6,598 nt of DNA from GCA-1730015 sp964550655 (GTDB lineage Bacteria; Pseudomonadota; Gammaproteobacteria; Granulosicoccales; Granulosicoccaceae). The notes below the pieces were generated by a model. The model did not search any database. It saw only the letters and a program-made list of their open reading frames with translations, and was not told where the DNA came from. This document shows, piece by piece, positions 1 through 6,365 of the stretch. The translations under genes and the position numbers were made by a program. The DNA lies in the NCBI GenBank assembly GCA_964550655.1, contig CAZKAQ010000177.1, forward strand, positions 1 through 6,598. Reading direction: 5' to 3'. Each line of letters starts with the position of its first letter. Position 1 is the first letter of the stretch.

Positions 1-30
1 ATGTTTATAGGCAGAAACTAAAATTAGTCG

Positions 31-55
31 GTCGCCTTGTGAATAATGCAGGCTA
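31..55. repeat. Sequence resembling the right terminal repeat of the 6366-6559 element
   Basis: Positions 39-55 (GTGAATAATGCAGGCTA) match positions 6543-6559 (GTGAATAGTCCGGGCTA) at 14 of 17 bases in the same orientation, and both are preceded within a few bases by CGCC. The copy ends exactly on the CTA that forms the TAG stop codon of the minus-strand EamA gene. A match this good has only about a one-percent chance by my rough estimate, so a shared origin is likely but not proven. It may be a solo end of a related insertion sequence or MITE continuing left of the window. Confidence 0.42.
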
Positions 56-961
56 ACCTTTGATAAGCAGCAATAAGATGCCGCTGACTATCAGGATCAT
101 GCCAAGCATCTCACTGGCAGATACTTTTTCTTTGAAGACTCGTGTTGAGAAAAGGTAGGTAAACAGTAACTCGATGGTACCCACCGCTCGGACAAAAGCG
201 GCATTTTGCATTGTCACTGCTGTGAACCAGCAAATCGAGGCAAGCGCACCGGCGGCACCAATAACAGTTGCCCAGCGCCACTGCTGAAAAAGTTTGCGCC
301 ATTGCTCCGGCTCACGCCATGTGATCCATAGACCCAGCATTACGGTTTGAATGATCAGTGTGAACGCCAGGGTCATTGCCGCGGAGGCAAAGAAGTCATC
401 GTGCTGCAACGCAAGCGACGCACCACGAAAACAGACCACAGAAGCACCCAGAAAGAACGCGCAGATAAGCCCGATAAGTGTGTTGCGACTAAACAACTGA
501 GATACAAACGTTCGTATGGTGATGCGCGTTTGACCTGCGGTAAGAGCAATGACACCGGCGACACAAATTGAAACAGCTGCTACTGCTGTAAGGCTAAGGC
601 TATCCTGCAGAAGCAGTGCGCCAAGGATCGCTACTACCACGACTTCAAGCTTTGAAAATGTTGTGCCTACCGCAAAACTCTTAAAGGTAAACATCCACAA
701 TAAAAAAACGGTGAAGAGAATCTGCGTGAGACTACCTGTAATGCAATAGATAACAAAACTGATATTGACAGCAGGTATACGCGTATCTGGTAAGTAGTGC
801 AGAAAACCCAGATATAACAGGGAAAAAGGCAACGCATATAAAAATCTTGTATAGGCTGCCGCAGTATTTGAAAGTTTGCTGCTCAGGTGCTTCTGCAGTG
901 CGGATCGCAGGTTCTGAAAGAATGCGCCACCGATTGAAAATAGAACCCATGGTTCAAACAT
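53..961 (-). CDS. EamA/DMT superfamily transporter, 10-helix inner-membrane protein
   Basis: This 302-residue protein is almost wholly hydrophobic, with about ten predicted membrane helices in two halves, the layout of the drug/metabolite transporter superfamily. The first EamA repeat spans roughly residues 5-142 and ends in the helix pair around FSKLEVVVVAILGALLLQD and ICVAGVIAL. The second spans about 160-300 and ends in the family-typical stretch from AAFVRAV through TIELLFTYLFS, the loop FKEKVSASE and a last helix GMILIVSGILLLL. Length fits the family (about 280-310). Members export or import amino acids, nucleotides, sugars or other small metabolites; the substrate cannot be read from sequence. 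The ATG at 959-961 has only a weak ribosome site, but no other start lies nearby and the first helix begins at once. It lies 177 bp downstream of the rhomboid gene on the same strand with no clear terminator between, so read-through is possible. The family is secure, the function is not. Confidence 0.93.
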   Translation of the reverse strand: MFEPWVLFSIGGAFFQNLRSALQKHLSSKLSNTAAAYTRFLYALPFSLLYLGFLHYLPDTRIPAVNISFVIYCITGSLTQILFTVFLLWMFTFKSFAVGTTFSKLEVVVVAILGALLLQDSLSLTAVAAVSICVAGVIALTAGQTRITIRTFVSQLFSRNTLIGLICAFFLGASVVCFRGASLALQHDDFFASAAMTLAFTLIIQTVMLGLWITWREPEQWRKLFQQWRWATVIGAAGALASICWFTAVTMQNAAFVRAVGTIELLFTYLFSTRVFKEKVSASEMLGMILIVSGILLLLIKG

Positions 962-1138
962 TATATTCAGGCATCAGGGAACTGTTTTCCAGAGCAGGTG
1001 TTCAGGGAGTGTACTATGGATTGCACGCAAGCTGTTTCGTGCATTGCAGGCGAGATTACTTTTTGATCGACAAACCCGACATGCTCTTCAGGAAATCATA
1101 TAAACACTGAGGGAGAAACGACTTGAGCTCTGCACTGT

Positions 1139-1915
1139 TTACTGCCAGCGCTGGTCACGGGTAGATACCTTTTGCCACACGGCTTCGCTGTGACGCTTTT
1201 GATTCCAGCCCCGGTATTGATGTTGCGCGAGAAGTTTTTCATCTTTGAAAATGAAAATTAAGGCGGCACCTGCGAGAAAGCCTCCGATGTGCGCCCAGAA
1301 GGCTACACCACCACCGGTATTGCCTAACGATGAATAGACTCCCATAAACTGTACTGCTATCCAGTAGCCCAGCATCAGAAAGGCTGGTACTGCAAAGGAT
1401 CGGAAGATAATCATTACAAACATATGGACGTGTACGCGCGGGTATAGAACGATGTAAGCGCCCATCACACCACCTATAGCGCCTGATGCGCCAACCATCG
1501 GTATCACCGAGCCGGTGTCAGCGATTACCTGTGCAGCTGAAGCTGCAAGACCTGAGAGAATATAGAAAGCCAGAAATCGTACAGGTCCCATGGCATCTTC
1601 AACGTTGTTGCCAAAGATCCACAAAAACCACATGTTGCCAATTAAATGCATCCAGCTGCCGTGCATAAACATCGCACTTACCACGGTGTGCCAATCGGGC
1701 TGCCCGTCTATCTCGCACATTTGCAGATCGCTGCTGAACCGGGCGCCGGAGAGATCAGCGGGTATAAGCCCGAACGAACAAACTGATTGTGAAAGACCCG
1801 GCTCAGCTCCAATGCTTTGAATCACAAGCCATGAAATGAAATTAGCACCGATAAGGAAATAGGTGATATAGGGAACCAGTATTTGCGGGTTTTCGTCGCG
1901 AATCGGAAAGATCAT
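1139..1915 (-). CDS. Rhomboid family intramembrane serine protease
   Basis: This is a polytopic inner-membrane protease that cleaves transmembrane segments of other proteins. In the 258-residue form, the N terminus MIFPIRDENP leads into helix 1. The signature HxxxN segment (His90, Asn94; HLIGNMWFLWIFGNNVED) is followed by the nucleophile motif GASGAIGG with catalytic Ser144, and by the last-helix motif AHIGG with catalytic His209. The Ser/His dyad is therefore complete and the enzyme should be active. A periplasmic loop with two Cys (residues 46 and 67) follows helix 1. The same frame stays open to a GTG at 2006-2008, adding 31 hydrophilic residues. I prefer the ATG at 1913-1915 because family members begin with this (I/F)P-x-RDENP motif at their N terminus, and because a TATAAG -10-like hexamer (2008-2013, minus strand) overlaps the GTG. 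The basic C-terminal tail is cytoplasmic by family analogy. The substrate is unknown; the divergent lipoprotein gene at 2329 is a candidate. Confidence 0.95.
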   Translation of the reverse strand: MIFPIRDENPQILVPYITYFLIGANFISWLVIQSIGAEPGLSQSVCSFGLIPADLSGARFSSDLQMCEIDGQPDWHTVVSAMFMHGSWMHLIGNMWFLWIFGNNVEDAMGPVRFLAFYILSGLAASAAQVIADTGSVIPMVGASGAIGGVMGAYIVLYPRVHVHMFVMIIFRSFAVPAFLMLGYWIAVQFMGVYSSLGNTGGGVAFWAHIGGFLAGAALIFIFKDEKLLAQHQYRGWNQKRHSEAVWQKVSTRDQRWQ

Positions 1916-2103
1916 CTTGCTGCTTTTCTCTATTTGCGTCTGCGGTAGTTTCGCAAGACCGGCATCATTATTCGTATGAGTCTGAGTGGTGGATGAAGCT
2001 AAAACCACTTATACTTCGCTGATTTGTAGCTGATGGACTTAATTTTTAACCGTTAGTAACAGTGGGTTTCGGGGTGTTTTAGAGTATTGTAAGGACAATT
2101 GAG

Positions 2104-2307
2104 GTGAGGTGGAATCCGGAAATTGCTATCGCAGGCTCAATGTACAAGCTTGTTGTTGGTGTTTTGGGGACCTGTCGAACTGCTTCGCCTGGCGCCAATC
2201 TATCGGAAAATGTATATGGAAGAGTCTTGTTAGACGGTTTTTTTATTGTACTAATTGCGGCATTATTGCTATCGCTGGCATTTTTTTACAAATCACGTTA
2301 TCACTGA
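2104..2307 (+). CDS. Possible small single-pass membrane protein (uncertain)
   Basis: A 67-codon frame opens with GTG, with AAGGA at 2091-2095 eight bases upstream, a good ribosome-site arrangement. An internal in-frame ATG at 2140 would give 55 residues. The product has a polar N-terminal half and one strong hydrophobic segment at about residues 41-62 (VLLDGFFIVLIAALLLSLAF), ending in a short basic tail (YKSRYH), compatible with a one-helix inner-membrane protein. It stops 21 bases before the lipoprotein ATG, so the two could be translated from one transcript. I recognise no family. Against it are the GTG start, the short length, and a T-rich stretch that would encode hydrophobic residues by chance. 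It could instead be untranslated leader of the lipoprotein gene. Confidence 0.3.
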   Translation: MRWNPEIAIAGSMYKLVVGVLGTCRTASPGANLSENVYGRVLLDGFFIVLIAALLLSLAFFYKSRYH

Positions 2308-2314
2308 ATATATT

Positions 2315-2320
2315 AAGGGA
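2315..2320 (+). promoter_or_regulatory. Shine-Dalgarno site of the CHRD lipoprotein gene
   Basis: AAGGGA lies eight bases before the ATG at 2329-2331 and fixes that start. It matters because a strong-looking promoter (TTTACA 2285-2290, 18-bp spacer, TATATT 2309-2314) would start transcription at about 2321, after this site, so the two signals cannot both serve the same mRNA. Confidence 0.7.
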
Positions 2321-2328
2321 AGTGAAGA

Positions 2329-3495
2329 ATGAAGCAGGTAAAACGAAATGATCTACTAAAAAAGTCGCTGCCGGTGGTGTTAGCTGCCAGTATGCTCACC
2401 GCTTGCGTCGGACAGGAAGGTGCTACCAATGGTGAGTTTGCGGGAGTTGGCTTCGGCGGTGGTGCAATCACCGCAATTGGTGTGGTTGGAGGCTTGATTG
2501 TGGCTGGTGCTGTGCTGGCCAGCGACAGCGATGACGATGATGGTACAGTCATTGACGATACTGGTGATACGGACGCAGATGCCGATGCTGGTGGTGGCGC
2601 GGATGCTGACGGTGACGCGGATGCTGACGGTGACGCAGATGCCGGCGGTGACGCAGATGCCGGCGGTGACGCAGATGCCGGCGGTGACGCAGATGCCGGC
2701 GGTGACACAGGTGGCGATACCGGGGACACCGACACAGGTGCCACTTTGGCCCCTGATGGCTCTTTTACCGGTGACTTCACCAGCGATGAAACTATACCGC
2801 CCAGCAACTCGGCTGGCATAGGTACAGCGGATTTGATGTTTGACGGGTTCACCGGCCAAGCCAGTGGCTGCGTTACTGTACCTGCGGGTACTACTCCGGT
2901 TGGAGATCCGGAATCTGCAGTAACTCTTATGATTGGACCTCCGGGTGCGAATGGTTTTCCGGGTGTGGAGCTCGAGCCGATGAATGCAGATCAGACTGTG
3001 TGGTGTATTCCTGCAACTCTTTCCCCTGCACAGATAAACGTAATCCAGTGGAGTCTTCCTGCCGGTAACCTTTATCTGGCCGCTCGAAACAGCACTTTTC
3101 CCGATGGTGAGTTGCGTTCGCAAATCACACCTGAAGGTGTGGTTTTATTTACCACCTCTGACACTACAGCCGACGGCGGTGTTGCTGACGGATTTGTTTT
3201 GGTAAACCAGAACACTGGTGATTATGCTATCACCTTGAACACCAATGATACGACGCTGGTCAGTGCTCATTTAAATGACGGAGACGTAAATGGTGCTTCT
3301 GAAACAGTGCTGCTTGATCTGACGCAGCGGCCAAGTAATCCGGCACAGTTCTTTGCCTTTGGTAACTTCATGGATCCGAATGATCCTCTTCCAAATCTTT
3401 TAGAGTTGCTTACGACTGGCAATGGTCTTTTTCTGGATGCGGATTTAGCTAATGGCGACCGTCGGTTCCTGGGGCAGTTGACGGGACCACAGTAA
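2329..3495 (+). CDS. Outer-membrane-type lipoprotein with Asp/Gly repeat linker and two tandem CHRD-like domains
   Basis: This 388-residue protein begins with a lipoprotein signal peptide: basic start MKQVKR, hydrophobic core 13-24, lipobox LTAC with Cys26, followed by Val, which by the Lol rule favours the outer membrane. Residues 37-64 are a second, Gly-rich hydrophobic segment (GGGAITAIGVVGGLIVAGAV). Residues 66-136 are an acidic low-complexity linker containing six ADA(D/G)GD hexapeptides. Two CHRD-like (chordin, PF07452-type) domains follow. Domain 1 is about 145-267, with MIGPPGANGFPGVEL and the closing GNLYLAARNSTFPDGELRSQ. Domain 2 is about 285-385, with VSAHLNDGDVNGASETVLLDL and NGLFLDADLANGDRRFLGQL. 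The usual HIH motif is missing from both. Cys181 and Cys226 of domain 1 could form a disulfide. CHRD domains occur in bacterial exported proteins, but their role is poorly known. A structural or adhesive envelope role, with calcium binding by the Asp-rich linker, is inference only. The gene is single, divergent from the rhomboid gene, with its own terminator. Confidence 0.88.
   Translation: MKQVKRNDLLKKSLPVVLAASMLTACVGQEGATNGEFAGVGFGGGAITAIGVVGGLIVAGAVLASDSDDDDGTVIDDTGDTDADADAGGGADADGDADADGDADAGGDADAGGDADAGGDADAGGDTGGDTGDTDTGATLAPDGSFTGDFTSDETIPPSNSAGIGTADLMFDGFTGQASGCVTVPAGTTPVGDPESAVTLMIGPPGANGFPGVELEPMNADQTVWCIPATLSPAQINVIQWSLPAGNLYLAARNSTFPDGELRSQITPEGVVLFTTSDTTADGGVADGFVLVNQNTGDYAITLNTNDTTLVSAHLNDGDVNGASETVLLDLTQRPSNPAQFFAFGNFMDPNDPLPNLLELLTTGNGLFLDADLANGDRRFLGQLTGPQ
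2599..2706 (+). repeat. Six 18-bp in-frame tandem repeats (minisatellite) inside the lipoprotein gene
   Basis: Six consecutive 18-bp units start at 2599, 2617, 2635, 2653, 2671 and 2689. Units 1 and 2 read GCGGATGCTGACGGTGAC and encode ADADGD. Units 3 to 6 are identical to each other, GCAGATGCCGGCGGTGAC, and encode ADAGGD. Degenerate versions flank the array on both sides. Because 18 is a multiple of three, gain or loss of units by slippage or recombination would change linker length without breaking the frame. Identity of the last four units at third codon positions points to recent expansion. Confidence 0.95.
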
Positions 3496-3524
3496 CAGCA
3501 CGTGCCTTGAAGTTTGCTATACAG

Positions 3525-3549
3525 CGGGCCTCTATTGAGGCCCGTTTTT
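3525..3549 (+). terminator. Rho-independent terminator of the CHRD lipoprotein gene
   Basis: A perfect 8-bp GC-rich stem (CGGGCCTC at 3525-3532 pairing with GAGGCCCG at 3537-3544) closes a TATT loop and is followed directly by five T. It lies 29 bases after the stop codon. On the minus strand the stem is not followed by a T tract, so it probably does not serve the convergent gene ending at 3693. Confidence 0.93.
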
Positions 3550-3655
3550 AGTTTTGCGAATAGAATGCTGTACTTACTCTGATAGTATTTGGCTACCAGG
3601 CAGGCAGCCGCAGCGTAAGTAATGAACTCTGACTAAACGTCTGTCGCGCTGTAGT

Positions 3656-3669
3656 GAAGTAGCTACTTC
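3656..3669. repeat. 14-bp perfect palindrome in the convergent intergenic region
   Basis: GAAGTAGCTACTTC is a perfect 14-bp palindrome 24 bases beyond the end of the minus-strand gene at 3693. No T tract follows on either strand, so it is not a standard intrinsic terminator. It could be a protein-binding site or chance. The rest of 3550-3692 shows nothing I can name. Confidence 0.35.
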
Positions 3670-3692
3670 CAGGGGTTGCAAGAAGATGGCCG

Positions 3693-4841
3693 CTACGTGT
3701 TACCACTCAGGCATGCATTCATCTTGTGTTCTATAAACCGATTATAGAAAAACCCCGTTTGGTAATCTTCATAGACTTCAAATACGTAGGGGGTCCTTGG
3801 GTTATAGCTGAATTGCCTGGCAATATGAAAAGCGATGTTCTGTGTGCGTAACGGGTGCACGTAAATTTCTATATCTGTAAAAAAAGGATCTGTTGCTTCA
3901 AGCTCCGCCTGTAATTGTTCTGTAAGCAATTCAATCGGTTCGCCCTTCCTGTGTCTCTTACTATATTTTTTCCATGCCTTTCTCGATATTCGGGACATAT
4001 TTTTTAATGGTTTCTTATGTGCTCTTATCGATGCGACTGCCTTATTGCCGATATCGACAATCACGTAGTTTTGGCCAAGATTGTCCAGCGAGTCGATAAA
4101 ATCAATACCCTTATAAGGACGCAAGTAACCCATTTGTCCGTAAAAAGCCCCTTGGCCATGCTTTGCGAGCGTTGCTAATCCGTCTTTACGTCTGGCTTTG
4201 CGGTCAACGAAAAGAGATTGTTTAGCGGCTACTGCCGGAATTTTTGCATAATGTTTCCAGGTGCCTATGCCGACTTCATCCAGCCTGATCATTGCATCAG
4301 CAGTTGGGCCAAAGTGCTCTGAGAGCGATGCAAGTTGTGCGATTTGCGTGGCGGCAGAACACTCGGCAACAAAAGGTTTTTCATACAGCGCTTGTACTGA
4401 TGAACTAATGCTTGCAAGAGGGATGTCGTAGCCTTTGGCGCTTTGTGTATCCCAGGTGCCCTCCGGTGGCAGGAACGGATCCCGCGGGTCGTTGCCTGGT
4501 GGCAAAAACTCAAATTCTAGATTGTCGGTTAGTTTTGTAATCGAAGCACTGACGGCACTTTGGTAACTGCGGTTGAACAGACATTTACTGGTCACAGAAT
4601 ACAAAGCATCTTTACTGCGGGACAAAAGCGAGTCGATGTTTTCTGTTGTCTGATTAAAGTTGAAAACCGGAATGGCGTTAGTGTCACAAGCGTCAGTATT
4701 TTCGAGTCTTGTCGTCTGGCTGTTTGCAACCGTTTTCCAACCCAGCTGGTCGAGCACATCAATGGTGCACGAAAGCTCATCTGAAGCATGCAGGTTAAAA
4801 GCTGGCAACATGCATAACAGGAGTGCTGCACTGTGTTTCAT
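3693..4841 (-). CDS. Secreted protein of unknown function, possible distant Tgl-transglutaminase-like fold
   Basis: This 382-residue protein begins with a Sec signal peptide (residues 1-19, cleavage likely after LHA), so the mature part is periplasmic or secreted. The mature N terminus holds three Cys (25, 52, 87) that could form disulfides, then a Pro-rich stretch (113-127). Around Cys161, the context KPFVAECSAATQIAQL resembles, from memory, the active-site region of Bacillus Tgl protein-glutamine gamma-glutamyltransferase (PFYAFECATA). A later stretch, QNYVIVDIGNKAVAS (257-271), resembles the Tgl strand ENVILLGEDKYFAH. In that alignment the catalytic Glu becomes Gln257 and the His is lost, so either the protein is inactive or the match is accidental. 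A strongly basic patch (residues 272-299) follows, and the C terminus is rich in aromatic residues. The ATG is preceded by GGAG 12 bases upstream. It lies 60 bp downstream of the AI-2E gene with no terminator between, so they are probably co-transcribed. The gene is real; the function is not established. Confidence 0.82.
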   Translation of the reverse strand: MKHSAALLLCMLPAFNLHASDELSCTIDVLDQLGWKTVANSQTTRLENTDACDTNAIPVFNFNQTTENIDSLLSRSKDALYSVTSKCLFNRSYQSAVSASITKLTDNLEFEFLPPGNDPRDPFLPPEGTWDTQSAKGYDIPLASISSSVQALYEKPFVAECSAATQIAQLASLSEHFGPTADAMIRLDEVGIGTWKHYAKIPAVAAKQSLFVDRKARRKDGLATLAKHGQGAFYGQMGYLRPYKGIDFIDSLDNLGQNYVIVDIGNKAVASIRAHKKPLKNMSRISRKAWKKYSKRHRKGEPIELLTEQLQAELEATDPFFTDIEIYVHPLRTQNIAFHIARQFSYNPRTPYVFEVYEDYQTGFFYNRFIEHKMNACLSGNT

Positions 4842-4893
4842 GGTGAATATTTGCTCCGGTGTTATACGATATCTTTTTCTAATCTTGTTTTGG

Positions 4894-4928
4894 GCTTTGT
4901 CTTAGCTTTGGTCTGGGCTTTGGTCCGG
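4894..4928 (-). repeat. Degenerate 12-bp repeat across the end of the AI-2E gene
   Basis: On the plus strand, GCTTTGGTCCGG (4917-4928), GCTTTGGTCTGG (4905-4916) and GCTTTGTCTTA (4894-4904) are consecutive near-identical units of 12, 12 and 11 bases. The first two encode the tail PDQS-PDQS of the minus-strand gene, and the third contains its TAA stop. The C terminus thus seems to have been shaped by a short tandem duplication. Confidence 0.6.
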
Positions 4929-6110
4929 GTTCCGGTCAGCAGAATGGCCGGGTTCAGTTTTATCCTGCCTGCTGGCCTGATCCTCTACATCTTTTAGCAG
5001 AGTCTCCTGCGCCTCGGCGGTTGTCAAGTGCCTTTCACTATGAGGGCGAAAGCTGGTCAAGGGAAGCCAGTCTTTAAATTCAACGGCGTAAATATCCCAG
5101 ACGGTGACAAACAAGGCGGCGATGATCGGCCCGATGATAAAACCCGGAACGCCGAAAGTTAACAATCCGCCCAGAGTTGAGAAAAATATCATCAACTCAT
5201 GTAGCTGTGTGTCTGATCCTACCAGCTTCGGACGTAAAATGTTGTCAATACTCCCGACCAGCAAGGCGCTGTAGAGGAACAGGCCGGTGGCGAATACCCA
5301 CTGACCATTTACAGCAAGATAAATACAAGCCGGTATCCAGACGAGCGCCGCACCGATACCCGGTACTACGGATAGCAACATCATTGTTACGCTGAGAAAC
5401 AGGGCATTGGGGACGTTACAAACCCAGAGGCCGATACCTGCCAGTGAGCCCTGCAGAAATCCAATCACTGCAGTGCCTTTCAGGGTTGCGATTGTGACAC
5501 TTCTAAAGCGGTTTAAAAGTAGTGATTCGTTTTTATCATCCAGCGGCAGATAGTAGAGAATTTTTTTAATAAGTCTGTCACCGTCCATGAGAAAAAAGAA
5601 GAAACTGTAGAGCACAAGCAGTGTGGTAATAAGTGCGCTTACTGTTCCGCGTGTGGCGCTTTGCAACAGATCCACCAGGGTGCTGCTGGTGGCGACAAAA
5701 ACGCTGCCGAGCCGCTCTGCCAGTTGGTCGCGGTACGGTTCCACCAGGCTGTAGAAGGGCAGCTTTTCAAGTTGTGATGTGATGAATCCCGGTTCGTTAA
5801 CAATGCTCTGAAACCAGGGCAGCATATTTGTGGCGAGCTGTGCCCCCTGACCGACAAACACCGTACCGATCATTATTACTGGTATGAAGACAAAACATAA
5901 AACAATCAGTAGTGTGCATAGCGACGATACTCCGCGGCTACCACCGAATATCCGCAGAATTCGTCGATAGAGCGGGTGGAATACTGCGGCAAACAGGCTG
6001 GCCAGAAAAATGGCCTCTAGAAATCGCCAGATAATTCCTAAAAAGAGCGCACTGATTGCGGCCACTACAATTGCCAGAACGCTCTTATTAACCACGGTAG
6101 TTGAAACCAT
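4902..6110 (-). CDS. AI-2E (UPF0118) family multi-pass membrane transporter
   Basis: This 402-residue protein has the AI-2E family layout: two N-terminal helices (about 11-43), a third at 62-88, a long periplasmic or cytoplasmic insert (about 90-150), then helices from 151 to the end of the core near 340. Family landmarks are FFFLMDGDRLIKKI (171-184), the Gly-rich TAVIGFLQGSLAGIGLWV, PGIGAALVWIPACIYLA, the conserved DNILRPKLVG (289-298), and the closing HELMIFFSTLGGLLTFGVPG and GFIIGPIIAALF. The family name comes from E. coli TqsA, linked to autoinducer-2 export, but many members have other or unknown roles, including proposed cation/proton exchange, so AI-2 transport should not be assumed. 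A hydrophilic tail (about 358-402) is longer than in typical 350-370-residue members and ends in a repeat-derived NPDQSPDQS. A candidate promoter lies just upstream (6146-6174). The secreted-protein gene follows after 60 bp, probably in the same transcript. Confidence 0.94.
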   Translation of the reverse strand: MVSTTVVNKSVLAIVVAAISALFLGIIWRFLEAIFLASLFAAVFHPLYRRILRIFGGSRGVSSLCTLLIVLCFVFIPVIMIGTVFVGQGAQLATNMLPWFQSIVNEPGFITSQLEKLPFYSLVEPYRDQLAERLGSVFVATSSTLVDLLQSATRGTVSALITTLLVLYSFFFFLMDGDRLIKKILYYLPLDDKNESLLLNRFRSVTIATLKGTAVIGFLQGSLAGIGLWVCNVPNALFLSVTMMLLSVVPGIGAALVWIPACIYLAVNGQWVFATGLFLYSALLVGSIDNILRPKLVGSDTQLHELMIFFSTLGGLLTFGVPGFIIGPIIAALFVTVWDIYAVEFKDWLPLTSFRPHSERHLTTAEAQETLLKDVEDQASRQDKTEPGHSADRNPDQSPDQS

Positions 6111-6365
6111 CGCTTAAAACTTCAGGATCAGCCAAATCAGCGGATATTGTATCTGTGTTATGAGCGAGTGTCTTGAGGCAATTTACCTCGAAACCTGAGG
6201 CGCCTGTCTGTTACCGGTGGTGCCGCAGCCCCGATTAACCTGGTCCGCTACAAAGTAATTCACCAATGGAAATACTTTAAGTGCACTGCCAGTTACTGGC
6301 TCTAAACCGGTTTCAGAGAAAAGATTGTAAAAATAGTACCTGACCGGGATCAGAGCAGGTGGTAT
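6111..6365. other. Intergenic region upstream of the AI-2E gene
   Basis: No convincing gene lies here. It holds the candidate AI-2E promoter (6146-6174). It also holds a palindrome-centred sequence, AAACCGGTTT (6304-6313), flanked by CTCT and AGAG with one bulged base (6300-6318), which could be an operator or chance. A minus-strand frame open from 6374 to 6186 (63 codons, no ATG) also crosses it and enters the left arm of the mobile element. Confidence 0.5.
6146..6174 (-). promoter_or_regulatory. Candidate sigma70-type promoter for the AI-2E gene
   Basis: On the minus strand, AAGACA (6169-6174) lies exactly 17 bp before TACAAT (6146-6151). These match the sigma70 consensus at four and five of six positions. 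Transcription would start near 6139, giving a leader of about 29 bases before the ATG at 6110. This is a pattern match only. Confidence 0.42.

Noticed and set aside
1022..1043. Hairpin TGCACG / CGTGCA as terminator between the rhomboid and EamA genes
   Set aside because: The stem is only 6 bp with a 10-base loop and has no T tract on the minus strand.
847..1110. Plus-strand frame of 87 codons overlapping the EamA gene start
   Set aside because: It is mostly antisense to the well-supported EamA gene, with no recognisable domain and no ribosome site that stands out.
1916..2008. Longer rhomboid start at the GTG ending at 2008
   Set aside because: It adds 31 hydrophilic residues before the conserved I-R-D-E-N-P N terminus, and its GTG overlaps a -10-like TATAAG. 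It remains possible.
2285..2314. Strong-looking promoter TTTACA, 18 bp, TATATT before the lipoprotein gene
   Set aside because: Transcription would start near 2321, after the AAGGGA ribosome site at 2315-2320 and only about eight bases before the ATG. It may still be real as a near-leaderless start, but I do not annotate it.
2599..2706. Possible CRISPR array
   Set aside because: The units are contiguous 18-bp copies with no spacers, and lie in frame within a coding sequence.
2313..2852. Long minus-strand frame rich in Pro-Pro-Ala-Ser-Ala-Ser repeats
   Set aside because: It is the antisense reading of the 18-bp repeat inside the lipoprotein gene, where repeat composition excludes stops. It has no start signals of its own, and the sense frame has lipobox, domain and terminator evidence.
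4902..6110. Reading the AI-2E gene as proof of autoinducer-2 quorum sensing
   Set aside because: The family is broad and mostly not tied to AI-2, and no luxS, lsr or other signalling gene is in the window.
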